Shown: in pieces, positions 1-11,850 of the stretch | Layout of the letters: every line of letters starts with the position of its first letter | Numbering within the stretch: position 1 is the first letter of the stretch | Assembly (NCBI GenBank): GCA_034359265.1 | Contig: CP136898.1 | Span: forward strand, 3,102,501 to 3,166,500 | Source of the DNA: Canna indica | Lineage: Eukaryota > Streptophyta > Magnoliopsida > Zingiberales > Cannaceae | DNA length: 64,000 nt | Reading direction: 5' to 3' | Notes under the pieces: generated by a model | Told to the model about the DNA's origin: nothing | What the model saw: the letters and a program-made list of their open reading frames with translations, nothing else | Database searches by the model: none | Program-made: the position numbers and the translations under genes

Positions 1-1105
1 CATGATCGCCTCGCCGCTCCATCGCCTCACCTACCCTCAGAGATTAACCAAAAAAAGCTTGTCTCGGCTGAGAGATGTGGTGAGATGCGCCGGGCAGCGA
101 GATGCGGCAAGGGGCGGCGAGATGCGGCAAGGGACAGTAAGGGGCGGTGAGGAGCAGAGAGATCCGCAAGAGGTGACGAGGAGAAGCGAGATCCAGCAAG
201 AGACAACGAGGAGCAGCAAGATCCGGCGAGAAGCGACGAAGAGAAGCGAGATAGTACCTTCGGTGGAAGAATAACTGGTAATATAATTCAGGGATGCATC
301 ACTTACAATGGTGAATCATACTCCAAAGCTCTGCTTGCTTATCGCTCGCTCGGCGCTCGTTTGCTCGCCGCTGGTCGCATGCCAGGTGATGATTGGCGGT
401 CGCCGTTCGCCGCTCGGGAGACCGATCTTTAAATTTGCTTGTTGCTGGACTCCATTAGAGTTGGAGCGAACTCCTCCCCCATGGGTGTTCTTTTGTATAA
501 AGAAGGAACATAATGAATAGCTTTATGTTGTGTGAACGCTATGTTGTGCGAGTCCTGCACCAAAAAATGCATAAACCTTCCCCTAATCTTCTAGCTTCTG
601 AATTTTCGTAGGCATGATTGTTTCTATTAGCAATAGGTTTGGTCAAATAACTTTAGCAGTTATTGTGAATGATATTCTGCATAAAGTTTGGCATTTGCTA
701 AAGTACTTTTGCTTCTCTTCCTCAAAGTGCAAAATTATCAAATGATAGGTTTGGGACCAACATAATATGATAGAGATCAAAAGCTTCAAGGTCTAAAAGT
801 TCCTAGGGGCTGCATTTAATCTAGAATGAAAGCCTATCATTTTTTTCTTGTCTAGCATAATCTTATTTGATGAATATGACCATCCTACCCTTGATAAGGA
901 CACCTCAGAATACTTCATCCATACCAACGTGTTAAATACCTTGTCAATCATACACCAAAAACTAGAGAATGCTTCACACCCTCTGATGTCCCTTCTAAAT
1001 GGTGGGTGATGTTATTCTTCACTATGTGTTTGACAAAATAGGAGAAAAAAGCTCTACACTTGAAAATGATCTAGAAAAGATAATGGATAAAACAAATAAA
1101 AAATA
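1..1105. other. Unassigned left-edge sequence
   Basis: No recognisable gene. Positions about 60-260 hold short GC-rich imperfect repeats built on GAGATCCGGCAAGA-like units of roughly 24-27 bases, which keep reading frames open by composition. About 340-420 is rich in CGCTCG and CGCCG motifs. The rest is AT-rich and featureless to me. It may be intron of the Aux/IAA gene whose 3' exons follow, or transposon debris. Confidence 0.4.
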
Positions 1106-1107
1106 AA

Positions 1108-1652
1108 GGAGGCTTAGCAAAGAATTAGGATAAAAAGGAAAATAAGTTAATATGATGAGTGGAATCAAACATCTTGTCTGCAAAAAAGATCTTCCATGTG
1201 TTCAAACTGAAAACATATTACAAATATTTCCTTTCACGCATGCTACTTTGTGGGAGGCTTAGCAAAGAATTAGGATAAAAAAGAAAATAAGTTAATATGA
1301 CGAGTGGAATCAAACGTCTTGTCTGCAAAAAAGATCTTCCATGTGTTCAAACTAAGGTTTAAAATCTCGGTCGGTACGGTACGGTAAGTCCGGTATTTAC
1401 CGGTTTTTTAGGTTTCCGGTATACGATATACCCGGTATTTGAAAAAACCGGGTATATTGTGTATACCGGGCGGTATATGGCGGTATATGGTGGTATGTCA
1501 CGAAAAAAAAAAAAAACCCGGCCGGTATGCATTTTCATACCGGTCCGTACCGTGTGTCGGTACGGTACGGTACCGGTACCGAGATTTTAAACCATGGTAC
1601 TTCAAACTGAAAATATATTACAAATATTTCCTTTCACGCATGCTACTTTGTG
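1108..1652. repeat. Tandem direct duplication, second copy split by a mobile element
   Basis: Unit 1 (1108-1252, about 145 bp) begins GGAGGCTTAGCAAAG and ends CTACTTTGTG. Unit 2 starts at 1253 with the same sequence, is interrupted after 1353, and resumes at 1601-1652. The copies differ by only a few substitutions. The intact unit therefore shows what the locus looked like before the insertion in unit 2. Confidence 0.9.
1354..1600. mobile_element. Small hAT-like non-autonomous element (247 bp)
   Basis: Flanked by the perfect 8-bp direct repeat TTCAAACT (1346-1353 and 1601-1608), the target-duplication length of hAT elements. The ends are inverted copies of GGTTTAAAATCTCGG, with a few extra bases at the right end. 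The interior is saturated with GGTACGGTAC and CCGGTA motifs and has no coding capacity. The neighbouring tandem copy (about 1193-1252) is an empty-site allele, so the insertion is directly supported. Superfamily assignment rests on duplication length and is an inference. Confidence 0.8.
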
Positions 1653-1705
1653 ATTTCAGTAAGAAGGCATTTAATTTGCAGTAGAGTCTGACATTTTTCC
1701 TACAG

Positions 1706-3776
1706 ATTAAGGACTTCTAGTGCCAGTGCACCTGCAGCATCAACTGAGGTGACCACACCGATCATTGGTGAGTGCTCAGGTGGGGTCACCCTGATGGATG
1801 AGAATGCCGTACAGGACCTTCAAATCCCTGACTTGATGCTGGATGTATTTACATGTAATGAATGCCTGTATATATGCATGCATTAATTTTTTGAGACTTT
1901 GAAGGTCCTATTTGGTATTACATATGCATGTGCAGATATATGCATAATATGCATGAATATATAAGTTCACAAATACACACACAAATATCATAATTACTTC
2001 AAACATATGAATTATGTATGAAAAAATACCCGTCACATAAGTAGGATAATCTTCCACTTTAATCATTGCATCAAGAATAATCTCTTCAAACTAGCTTATT
2101 TCTTGCCAGCCTCTCAATCTAGTACAACTGACATTGCTATAGGTATTCTCATGCAACGATTTCTACTGTTCTTTTTAGTTTTTGAGTTCCATACAATGAA
2201 TTTCAGTAACTCAAGGTAAATATATGTATAATGCATTGGATTATCTTTTTTTGAAAACAATCGCATTGGATTATCTGGTCTCTTCTCTCATATGACATGT
2301 TTTGATTTACTCACTTCATTGTTATGGTAGAATTTCCAGTAATGCTACTTGCTGCATATAATTAGTGAGCAATCTCATCTTTTGTACTCTCCACATGTTC
2401 TTCTCTAAAAGAAATTCCAATTTAACCAATAATTTTCTCATAATTTCATCACCCTAGTTTCTAAGTATATCTATAGTTTTATCTTTGAACTCAATTATTT
2501 TCTCTGCTTACAACACTCTACTGTTTGCCTTTATTTAAATGTCCAATATCCTCTTATGGTAATATATATGCAAAATATTATTAGAGCCATGCATCCTCCA
2601 CCAGCGGTTGGTTGGCCTCCAATCCGCTCATTCCGGAGGAACTTGGGGGTTCAAAACCAATCGAAGTCTATGATCACCTCAGAGGCTAAGGCAGAGGTAA
2701 TAAAGGTCATAAAACAAGAGAACATGCAGAATGAGCTCCATAAAAGAACCACAATGTTTGTAAAGGTGAACATGGAAGGTTGCACGGTGGGTAGAAAGAT
2801 TGACTTGAAACTCTATAATGGTTACGACTCGCTCTCTCATGCTCTTCAGAAGATGTTTCATAACTTTTTCTCTGGTAAGCTACTATGGACTTCTTACTAT
2901 TACTTGTATGATGTTTCCACTTATAGCATTGTTTATTAGTTTTCATCATCAGTCATTGTAATTAATGGTATGAGATCTTCATAAATAACATAATAAAAAT
3001 CACATGGTTATTATCCTGAGAATATCTATGATTCCATATAAGATCCAACCTGTTAGTCATTTTTTGTTTTCACTAAAAACTAAATATGAAATGAACATAC
3101 TTGTATATTATTGCTACGATTTTACATATTAATGTAAACATATTGATATTCTCTCTTCACGCATACCATTGTCATGAAACTATTTCCTGTTATATTTTAT
3201 ATTGAAATGGTCTATAATGACTTCCAAAGCAATATCTAAATATCTTTAAATACACTCGTATATAATTTGCTTCATGAACTCTTCATGTTACCTTCGCTAC
3301 TCATCTAATTTTTTTCATTGAAATAATTAGCCTAATGCATACTGTTTTGTCATTTTCTTGAGGAAACCATTGGCATCACCTAGAAGCATTTGGATGTACT
3401 CTGCTAATCATGCTCATTTATGTCTTTCTTAAACCAGTTAATTATTTGAACAACCTAAGGCAGGATGAGAAAGATGATGTTACTTCTCCTAGTTATATTC
3501 TTCTTTATGAAGACAATGAAGGAGACAGAATACTTGTTGGTGATGTGCCTTGGGAGTACGTATTTGGATTTTTATTTTCCAATGTTCTAATTGATCTCAT
3601 TAATTACTTACAAACAATGTGAGGTATTTTCCCTTTATCTAGGAAATGCATCACAAGATATATTTCTAATGCCAAGGAATTGGTGCAGGTTATTCATCAA
3701 TTCAGTGAAAAGGTTGTATATCACACTGGACCCAAGAGTACATAAATCTGGTTTGTCACAAATCCTTCTCCATTGA
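1706..3776 (+). CDS. Aux/IAA auxin-response repressor, 3' exons (5' end not seen)
   Basis: Aux/IAA proteins repress ARF transcription factors and are degraded through TIR1/AFB-SCF when auxin is bound; they act in the nucleus. Visible exons: probable 1706-1767, then 2587-2874, 3438-3555 and 3689-3776 (stop TGA). Phases agree at every junction, which supports the weak first exon. The degron VGWPPIRSFR is intact (domain II). Domain III reads FVKVNMEGCTVGRKIDL and domain IV reads YILLYEDNEGDRILVGDVPW followed by SVKRLYI, forming a PB1-type oligomerisation module. The linker between domains III and IV is long, as in IAA18/26-type members. No LxLxL EAR motif (domain I) was found to the left, so the first exon lies outside the window, is hidden by insertions, or has been lost. 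The family call is firm; completeness is not. Confidence 0.8.
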
Positions 3777-5040
3777 ATACCTTTATATATGTTCCTAATT
3801 CCGAGGGCCATTTATAGGAAAAGTAAAAGATAATATGGCTGACCTTAGTATGCAGAAAACCTATATCTCTATCTATTTAAAATATTAAATAATAAACAAA
3901 ATGGTTAATGAACATATGGAGTTCTAGGTTTCAGTTTTGTTATTATTAGTTTATATTGCAGGTTGACTATGTCAGAAACCTACAACAGATGTAGAAGTGT
4001 GAAGAGGGCTCAACTTGCTCAGTTGAAGATACTGGTGAGGGAAAAGAGTTGATTTCATAAGAATATTTCAGAATCTAGTGTGTGATGATTTTGCTCTTTT
4101 AGATCCAAAATTAGATTAGTACCTCATGTGAGAATGTTAGAGATGTAGTTATCTTATCAGTGTGACCTATATTGTTGACTGAAAATAATCACAACTATGA
4201 GCTGTGGATATGATTCCGAAAGAGGTTTTATTTAAAATATTTCTCACCAGTTTACTTCCTTAATAGTTCTTAAGGCATGTCCCGCTAAACTACCGGTAAC
4301 TATTTTTTGTTAGGAACTTGATTAGGGTAGCAGGCTGATCTCTCAGCTTCAGGAAATGGTATTGCAACAAGGAACTTATTAGAAAAACATGGGCAACAAA
4401 TACCAAACTAAAACTTATAACAAGACTACAATATCTTTTATTCAAATATTACTTGTCCATACATGTCCACCTACCAATGCTATTTTTTAGCAATACCTAT
4501 ATATGATGTTGATGAGTCATGAATATATCTCTTGGTGAAACAATCCTGTCACACTAATGAAATCACTGTACAAACATGCATGTGCATCACTGAAATCACT
4601 ACTATTAGCTGGGATGTCTCAAAGTAATTGCATGAAAAATTCACATCTTCATCTGAAAAATTAACATACATTAGCATTAATATCATCACTAAAAAATTCT
4701 GATAGTTGGTTCATAAGACTTAATAGGTCTACTACCACTTCTTCAGGGTCAAGCAATTTGGGAAAGTAAATTTGAGCCTATTAATTTACCGATCAATTTT
4801 CTCATCAAACTATGACATGAATATAGGCGAAGGAGAGCTAATTGTATGCTTGGTGAGGAGACCGAGTACAAAATGCCTACGCCTAGCCGTGAGGAGCCCA
4901 TGGTGAAATAGATCTAGGCTGGAATGGTAACCATGACATTCAGAAACATTAAGATGATGAGGATGTGCAAATAATATACTTTCCCTAGCAGATGTATATA
5001 GAATCATTCAGATATTTCACAATTGAAAAAAGAAAAAGAA
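3777..5040. other. Intergenic, Aux/IAA 3' flank
   Basis: AT-rich DNA without a recognisable gene. A stretch at about 3960-4055 follows a good acceptor (TTGCAG) and stays open for some 30 codons, so it could be an alternative last exon or 3' UTR of the Aux/IAA gene, but I see no family motif in it. Confidence 0.4.
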
Positions 5041-5043
5041 AAA

Positions 5044-5270
5044 AAGTTGAGCGCAACCTTTACCATCGTCCCTATCGCCGATGTCGATGGCACATTCGGT
5101 GCTTTTAAGTTCTTTAAAGTTCCTCAATCTTTCAACCTAGACTCTTTCGAAATCGCAGCACCTCTAAACCTACAAAGGAATAAGGGATCCAGTGCGGATT
5201 AAGCCAAGAACGGAGATTGTACCTGAGCATAAAAATGGGAGGAGCAATAGAGAGACTTGTCCTTTTTGCC
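5044..5270 (-). pseudogene. Prohibitin exon-1 fragment
   Basis: Read on the minus strand, this resembles the first coding exon and preceding untranslated sequence of the intact prohibitin gene at 9.4-9.75 kb. It keeps the CCGAATGTGCCATC block and the ATTAAGCCAA block upstream. The start codon is replaced and the frame is damaged soon after. Only the 5' part of the coding exon and part of the 5' UTR intron are present. It lies just downstream of the intact gene in the same orientation, so it looks like the remnant of a tandem copy. Confidence 0.75.
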
Positions 5271-5958
5271 TCGCATTTTGTAACAAAACAAGGGATTATC
5301 TATTATCTATGATTTTCTTTTCTTTGTTGATTTTTTTCTATTAATATTTTGTAAAACAATATAAAAAAATCAATCACAAACTTTTAGAGCGTTATTTATT
5401 TTATTTTATAAGATATAAAAAAGAATAGAATATTGAACGAATTTTGATCCCTGTTTATTTGTATGTATTATTTTCTTAATTCATGTTACCAAAAAAAGTT
5501 TGGATAATTGTCGTGATCGATTCAAGATCAAATTAACATGACGACTGCTAAATTATTCTTGAATAAGTATTCGACCAATTTCAATGAGATCGCATATATA
5601 TCTTGGAAGTTGGAACATGCAAAGGATTCCATTCATGTCTTGAAAGAATTATCTCTTATCAAACCATATCAAGAATAAAAAAACGAAAGAAGCCTAATCA
5701 AACTTGGACCGGTTTTCATTTCATTAATATTTTTGGATATCATGTCACACATGAGATGCAATTGATTTCAACCAAAATGTATTTAAAAGAACAGGGAGGA
5801 GCCAAAAAGAATGCTCAAATTGCTAGAAATATAGTGAAACGACAGGCACATCAGCTGATTGCTCTAATTTATATGAAATCAAAAGTAGTTATTTATGACC
5901 ATCCGTGCATGGTCAGATTTTAGGTCTAGAAGAAAATAGAAAACCAAGCTTCAATTTC
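5271..5958. other. Intergenic with one unexplained open frame
   Basis: AT-rich. An open frame on + at 5603-5923 (106 codons, Lys/Ile-rich, ends at TAG) matches no family I know. It has no GC rise and no clear promoter. It could be a fragment of a transposon protein or chance. Confidence 0.35.
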
Positions 5959-8900
5959 TCATTTCTTGGTTTTATCTGGTTTATCCTTGCTCTCAAAATT
6001 CAGCTCGTGAAGGTTGAGCAAAAGATCATCAGACTGCAAGAAGACTCGGTTTGATGAATTTGCAATTGTCTGAGCTATTTCCCTTGCAGATTCAATCTGC
6101 CTCAGCGCGAGGAAAGCAGGATTATTTGCAATAGCTTCACCTATAAGTTGTGCACTCTTTGCCTCACCCTGTCAATAGAGAAGCGGAAAATAAGATGAAC
6201 ATTTCCAAGGTAAAATTCAGAATCAGTAATTGTTTTTGGTGTCACTAACAAGTAGCTTATTTGAAACTAACGTAAAGATGGGAATACAATTTTGCTAGCA
6301 ACAAAATGACAAATTCTCAGATAGTAATGAAAAAGATATCAGTTCTCTACAAGAAGTCAGTCACTGAGTCTCTTTCTAAAAGAAATAGTAATATGCGCGT
6401 CTCTGACCTGGGCTCGGATGACAGCACTTTTCTTATCCTGCTCTGCCTTTTCTACAATAAACTTGGCACGTTCAGCTTCTTGTGCAGCCACCTGTTTAGC
6501 TTCAATTGCATTGGTGAACTCCCTCCCAAAGCCCACACTCGTTATGGAGACATCATCCAGTACAATATTGAAGCTCCTTGCCCTCTCTGTCAATATCTTT
6601 CGTATCTCCCTACTAACAGCCTTCAAATTGACACCAGCGAGTTGAATAGGTAGGAGTTTTTGGTGTGTATATATATATAAGAAACTATATATGAGAATTC
6701 TAAATATAAACTTTCATTATGTAATACCTCTCTTTGAGTGAGCAGCTGGCTGGCATTGTACTGTGCGACCACAGCCTTCAATGTTTCATGAATGATTGAT
6801 GGAAGAACCCTTTCATTGAAGTTCTCTCCCAGAGTTCGGTAAATTGTTGGTAGCTGATCTGGGATGGGTCTAGTAAGAACCCTAAGCCCAATGTTTACCT
6901 ACAAAAATAAGATTATTAAAGAACTGAGTTGCCACAAATGAATCAATGTAAGAGATACAATAAATGAGCATGGCAAGAATCATTGCAGTACACAACATGG
7001 CAGAGTAGAAGTGAAAATTTTGATCCCCTGCTACAATAAATATTCTATTTTCCAGATATACTATACCAGGAATGAATAGATTTAATAGGAAGAAGAAATT
7101 GGTATCAGATGAAATGCAAAAGAAATTTTAAGTCAGGAAGCAAAATCAAGGATGAAGTTAAATACATGGCATAGCAGGAGAAATTTAGAAGGGAAAAAAA
7201 GATCCTGAATACAACTTAACATAAGCTTACTAGCTTAGGGGTGAGCAAACTTCACCGATTCACCGAAACCGAACCGAAACCGACCGAACCGAAACCGACC
7301 GAACCGAAACCGAATTAACCGAACCGAATTAACCGAATTAATTTCGGTTCGGTTTTCGGTTAAAGAAATTTTTGGGTTCGGTTTTCGGTTCGGTTCGGTA
7401 AATTAACCGACGGTTCGGTTAATTTACCGAATTAACCGAATATATATGTATATATATATGTTTATGTATATACATATGTTTATGTATATATATATATAAT
7501 AACAAATATTTTAGATCTTGTCATTTGTCTTGGTGGTTAAGTGTTAAGGTTACTAGGTTAGCATTTCCGCCGGCCCGGGTTCGAATCCCGTGTTGTGCAA
7601 TAATATTTATTAGGTGTTAGTTATATATAAATTCGATATATATATAATAGGTGTTAGTTATATATAAATTGATAGTAATGTTTGCTAAGATGGTTAGAAG
7701 AGTAAAAATTAAAACTTACTTCTCAATTGGCTGAGTTCGAGTCCCACCTACATGCTTTGATTTTTTTTCTTTTTCTTTTCGGTTAACCGAACCATATTAA
7801 CCGAACCGAACCGAATTAACCGAATTTTTTCGGTTCGGTAAACGGTTAATTTTTTCCCTATGGTTCGGTTCGGTTAACCGAATTTTCGGTTCGGTTTTTA
7901 ACCGAACCGAACCGATGCTCACCCCTATACTAGCTTAGTCCCAACTCAATCCAACTAGCCAGAAATATATGCATCTGTGTAAAATTTAAAACATTCGTTT
8001 GCTACAATTTGTAAACTGAAATTTTAATCACATACTAAATACAAAACCCGAGTAAAGAGCAGACCATGAAAAGTTGAAAACTCAGTAAAGTGACAGTTTG
8101 CACACCGTGCGGATCTTGGACGATTTGAATTTCAAGTTTATTAGGTCAGGCCCCAACTAAGATATTACCTGACAGGTCATGTACAATTTAAGTAGATGTT
8201 TAAGCATAACAGCATCTAGAGACTCATCAATTGAGATATTATACATCTCACATTTTTTAGGTTCATTAAATAAATAAAAAAGATATTGGAAAGTAAAAAA
8301 ATGTTTAAAATATATTTTGTTAACAAAAAAAATGGAAAAAAATAAATTATTAGCTTATCTAGTAGATGTAGTGAAAACAAATCAAATGCTTCATAATTGA
8401 AAATATGAAGAAAAAAAATTATATTTTTCATATAATCTTTTTTTCATAATGAAACAAAACATGTTGAGAACTAAAATATACTTATCAGAATCCCTTCAAT
8501 AGAAAAATTACTTCAAGAAAAGTAAAGGTACCATTTGAAGATCATGGCTCCCAGTAGTACTCTCAACAAGATGCGGACGAGCACGAACATCATAGATGAT
8601 AGGCCTATCAAACCATGGAATCATCAGATGGGTTCCTTCTGGATAGACCTGTAGATAAGCTTTTTATTAATAGACAGAAAAAGAAATGGGTTTCTGCAGT
8701 CACATGTGAAATGAAAGTCTATGATAAAGATGAAAAAGTAGCATCATGCAAAATGCCAGTTACATGAACATCTATTGATTGGTTAGTTTTACTAATATTT
8801 CCGTTTCAATCAAAAAAAAGGATGCCATGTTAGCACTAGCGCTCAACAAAATATATCCAAATTCTACAATTCAAGCACATAATTCATGCTTTTCCCCAAG

Positions 8901-9597
8901 CAACAAAGCAATCAGGTGTCATATTTCTACAACCTGCAGACTTCATTATTTCCTATGCATTCAACCTGAACACTCATTCTCTCTGTATATAATTAACAAT
9001 CATTTATATGATAAGAGCAATCAAATCATTCCTATTAATTATTTGTCTTTTTTGCCTTGCTCCCATTCGTAAAAATAAAATGCATAGAACTTCATATCAT
9101 TATAAATAGGTCGCTTATAATGTGGGTAGGCTCAATCTTTTTATTTTAGATCCAAAAAAAATTGGATTCAAGCAGGCATTCCCAACGCCTGGGGAGGCGC
9201 AAGTGCAGGTGCAGCCAGCCACGAAAGTGCACCTAGGCCTACGCTAGAGTAGGTTTGGCATAGCCTCCGCCGGGGCAGGAACAGGGTATCATAAATATAT
9301 CAGAAAGATCAGACATTGAGATGTAATTCACGTACTTTCAAGTAAGTCCTTGCTAGTAGCATAGTAATCAACTAACGAAAATGTGCATCTAAAAAGTAAA
9401 ACAAAGATCACCGAAGCCAATACCTTATCCTTTATGCCCGCAATACGATTGAAGACAATTGCTCGGTGACCACCTTCGACGTTATAGAGGCTGTTGGTAG
9501 CAGCGTAGACTGCAGCGCCCCCAAAAAGTGCGACCTTCACTATCGTCCCCACTGCCGATGATGGCACATTCGGTCCTTTCATGTTCTTAAAATTCAT
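5959..9597 (-). CDS. PHB: Prohibitin, type II (PHB2-like), mitochondrial
   Basis: Prohibitins form large ring assemblies in the mitochondrial inner membrane, stabilising respiratory complexes and cristae. Coding exons in transcription order: 9424-9597, 8532-8648, 6728-6898, 6408-6620 and 5959-6168, together 294 residues, the usual size for plant type-II prohibitins. ATG at 9597 gives [11 protein letters not shown] membrane-anchor segment ([19 protein letters not shown]) comes near residue 20, then [12 protein letters not shown], the SPFH core ([12 protein letters not shown]) and a coiled coil around [21 protein letters not shown] 5' UTR intron probably runs 9633-9877. The C-terminus is Lys-rich. 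Intron 2 holds a 692-bp hAT-like element. Truncated copies of its 5' parts lie on both sides. No broken frame or missing splice site was seen, so the gene looks functional. Confidence 0.93.
7236..7927. mobile_element. hAT-like non-autonomous element with CGGTTCGGTT arrays (692 bp)
   Basis: Perfect 8-bp target duplication TACTAGCT at 7228-7235 and 7928-7935. The terminal inverted repeats TAGGGGTGAGCA and TGCTCACCCCTA are perfect over 12 bp. Subterminal regions on both sides are reiterations of CGAACCGAAAC or CGGTTCGGTT, giving a long imperfect foldback. The centre (7440-7790) is AT-rich and contains two tRNA-promoter-like modules. It has no protein-coding capacity and sits in prohibitin intron 2, so the host must splice it out. 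Confidence 0.88.
7521..7745 (+). repeat. Two tRNA-like (pol III box A/B-like) modules inside the hAT-like element
   Basis: The first module carries TGGTGGTTAAG followed about 50 bp later by a perfect box B, GGTTCGAATCC (7578-7588). The second carries TAAGATGGTTAGAAG and then AGTTCGAGTCC (7734-7744), one mismatch from the box B consensus. Neither folds into an obvious tRNA by eye. They may be SINE heads or fragments captured by the element. Confidence 0.5.
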
Positions 9598-9632
9598 CGA
9601 TGCAATCGTTCGTCAACCTTTCTCCTCACCCT

Positions 9633-9975
9633 ACAAACAAATAAGGGAGCCACTGGAGATTAAGCCAAAAATGGAGATCGAGAAATGATCATATAAAAAG
9701 GAGCAGCGGTGGAGAAAAAACTCGCAGGATTTCGCTACGATCAGATGGAGAAAACGCTAAAAGAAACTTTCACAACGACGAAAATCTCCCAGTGACAGAA
9801 GGAGACGAAGTCAGAGGCGTCGGAAAACAAAGAAAACAGAAGGGAGGAAGAGAGAAAGAGCGAGAGAGAGAGGCGAACCTTTACTCAGACCTAGAGGCTT
9901 CACCACAAGTCGCTGCCGCCTTGCTCTGCTAGGGTTTGATGGGATGGAGACGGGGGTCGCGAGGGTTCTTAAAGG
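9633..9975 (-). promoter_or_regulatory. Prohibitin 5' UTR exon and leader intron
   Basis: Minus-strand sequence from about 9975 to 9878 includes AAACCCTAGCAG and ends at TGAGTAAAG|GTTCGC, a plausible donor. The matching acceptor TTTGTAG|GGTGAGG is at about 9633, giving a leader intron of about 245 bp before the ATG at 9597. The AAACCCTA (telo-box) motif is common just downstream of transcription starts of plant growth-related genes. Confidence 0.5.
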
Positions 9976-10377
9976 GTTTTTGGTGGTGTCTTTTAATAAG
10001 GTGTTTAGTGACATATCCGACCCGTTAAGAAATTTTCTAGAAGAATGTTATTTCCAGCAGGCTTTTACTTGATAAGATTTATAGAAGAATGTTATTCCCA
10101 AAATTCACGTTGGGACAGAAATATACTGTTGTTATGTTTTTTTTTTAATAAAAATAAAAAATTATAATAAACGATCATATTAAGATTTGAATCTTAAATT
10201 TTTAGACAATATACGATATATTATCATCAATTGTGCTACTCATAATTAATTTTATGATCTATTTATTTCATAGAATAAAATATGATAAAATAATAAATAT
10301 TATTTGAGAATACACTATTTATCTATTTGTTTCATCAAATAAGATATGGTAAAATAATAAATGTTATTTGAAAAAAA

Positions 10378-10740
10378 TTCTAAAAAAAATGTTATTCTCA
10401 AAATTCATATTGGGACAGGAATACACCGATATGATCTATTTGTTTCATCAAATAAGATATGGTAGGATACCATATCTTTACTCAGACCTAGAGACTTCAC
10501 CACCCGTTTGCGATCGCCAAGTCGTTGTCGCCTTGAGATCGCCTTGCTCCGCTAGGGTTTGAGGGGATGGAGACGGACGTTGCGAGGGTTCTTAAAGGGT
10601 TTTCGGTGGTGTCTTTTAAGAAGGTGTTTAGTGACATATCCGACTCGTAAGCTCGTTCGATTCAGTCCATTAATTTTGATAAAATTTTTAGAAGAATGTT
10701 TATTTCCAAAATTTAGTTTGGCACGAGAATATATAATTAT
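10378..10740 (-). pseudogene. Duplicate of the prohibitin promoter and first UTR exon
   Basis: Positions 10474-10650 repeat 9880-10020: TTTACTCAGACCTAGAG, then a TAGGGTTTGA block, then GGGTTCTTAAAGGGTTTT and GTGTTTAGTGACATATCCGA. A flanking motif, AGAATGTTATTCYCAAAATTCA, occurs four times between about 10030 and 10720. No coding exon follows, so this is an orphan promoter or leader copy. Confidence 0.75.
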
Positions 10741-10889
10741 GATCCATTTGTTTTATCGAGATATCAGCAGTTTTCCAAATTCGAATTTTAGCAAGGAGAA
10801 ATTCTCGAATTCAAATTATGGGATTCAAAATTCTCAACTGGAACCTAAAGTTCTAGATTCTCATATTACACTCAACCAAAGTCTCTAAA

Positions 10890-10904
10890 TTAAAATATAC
10901 ATAA

Positions 10905-10957
<53 letters not shown>

Positions 10958-11850
10958 GAAATATTTTTTCTTGATAAAAATGAGATATTAGAGTCTAAAA
11001 ATATACATTTTTAAACTCTCTAATGCATTAAAAACTTTTGCACAAAGTCTATAAAAATAAATTAAAATTAAAAATTATGAAATATTTTGATGTAAAATAT
11101 TTTTTTATCATAATACCTTTTGTATAATTAAAAAAATAAATATATTTTTTAAAAAAAATTATGAACCCATCGTAGACTTTCCACAAAAGTATCTAATGAG
11201 TTAGAGACTTTTGTTTATAATAGTTTTATAATTATAAAAAAATAAAATTTAATTTATAAAAAATATATATGTGATATAAAAGATGTGTTACAATCTATAA
11301 AAATCTTTTGAACAAAAAATATTTCACTATTTTAAAATAAAAATTAGTTTTATATATAGGCTTTGAACAAAAGTCTCTAATGAGTTAGAGATTTTTATTT
11401 ATAATAATTTCATAATTATAAAAAAAATATTTAATTCATATAATATATATGTGATATAAAAGATGCGATAGTCTATATAAAAAAATATTTTGGAAAAAAA
11501 TATTTCGTTATTTTTAATTTTTAATTTAATTTTATAAACTTTGGGCAAAAGGCTCTAATGCATTAGTTTTTAATTTAAAAATAATTAATAAAATATTTTA
11601 TTATAATAAAAAAAAAGCATTGTGGTTCAAACAAATATTTCATATCAAGATATTTCATAATTTTTAATTTAAATTTAGTTTTATAAATTTTGTGCAAAAA
11701 TCTTTAATCATTAGAGAGTTTGAAAATATACTTTTTAAACTCTAACATCTCTTTTTTATATAAAAAAATATTTATACTTTTTAAATTCTAGCATCTCTTT
11801 TTTTATATAAAAAATATTTTATAAATTAAAATTATTTTTTTAAAATTGAG
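10890..11850. repeat. AT-rich dyad repeat block, left
   Basis: Roughly 180-bp imperfect units, each centred on a palindrome such as GTCTCTAATGAGTTAGAGAC next to TTTTGTTTATAAT, followed by ATATATGTGATATAAAAGATG. Units are visible around 11030, 11190, 11375, 11555 and 11710. A (TA)n run lies at 10912-10950. The same family recurs at 14.6-15.25 kb. No coding potential. Confidence 0.75.

Noticed and set aside
2..274. Arg/Glu-rich frame at the left edge
   Set aside because: Product of a degenerate short repeat; no start context or homologous family recognised.
3464..3555. Aux/IAA exon 3 starting at GATGAG after GGCAG
   Set aside because: That acceptor breaks the reading phase with the exon ending at 2874; the acceptor before 3438 restores it.
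5603..5923. 106-codon frame downstream of prohibitin as a gene
   Set aside because: No recognised domain, no compositional rise and no promoter evidence; left as unexplained sequence.
7236..7927. CRISPR-like or satellite array in the CGGTTCGGTT region
   Set aside because: Plant nuclear context, irregular units, and bounded by transposon ends with a target duplication.
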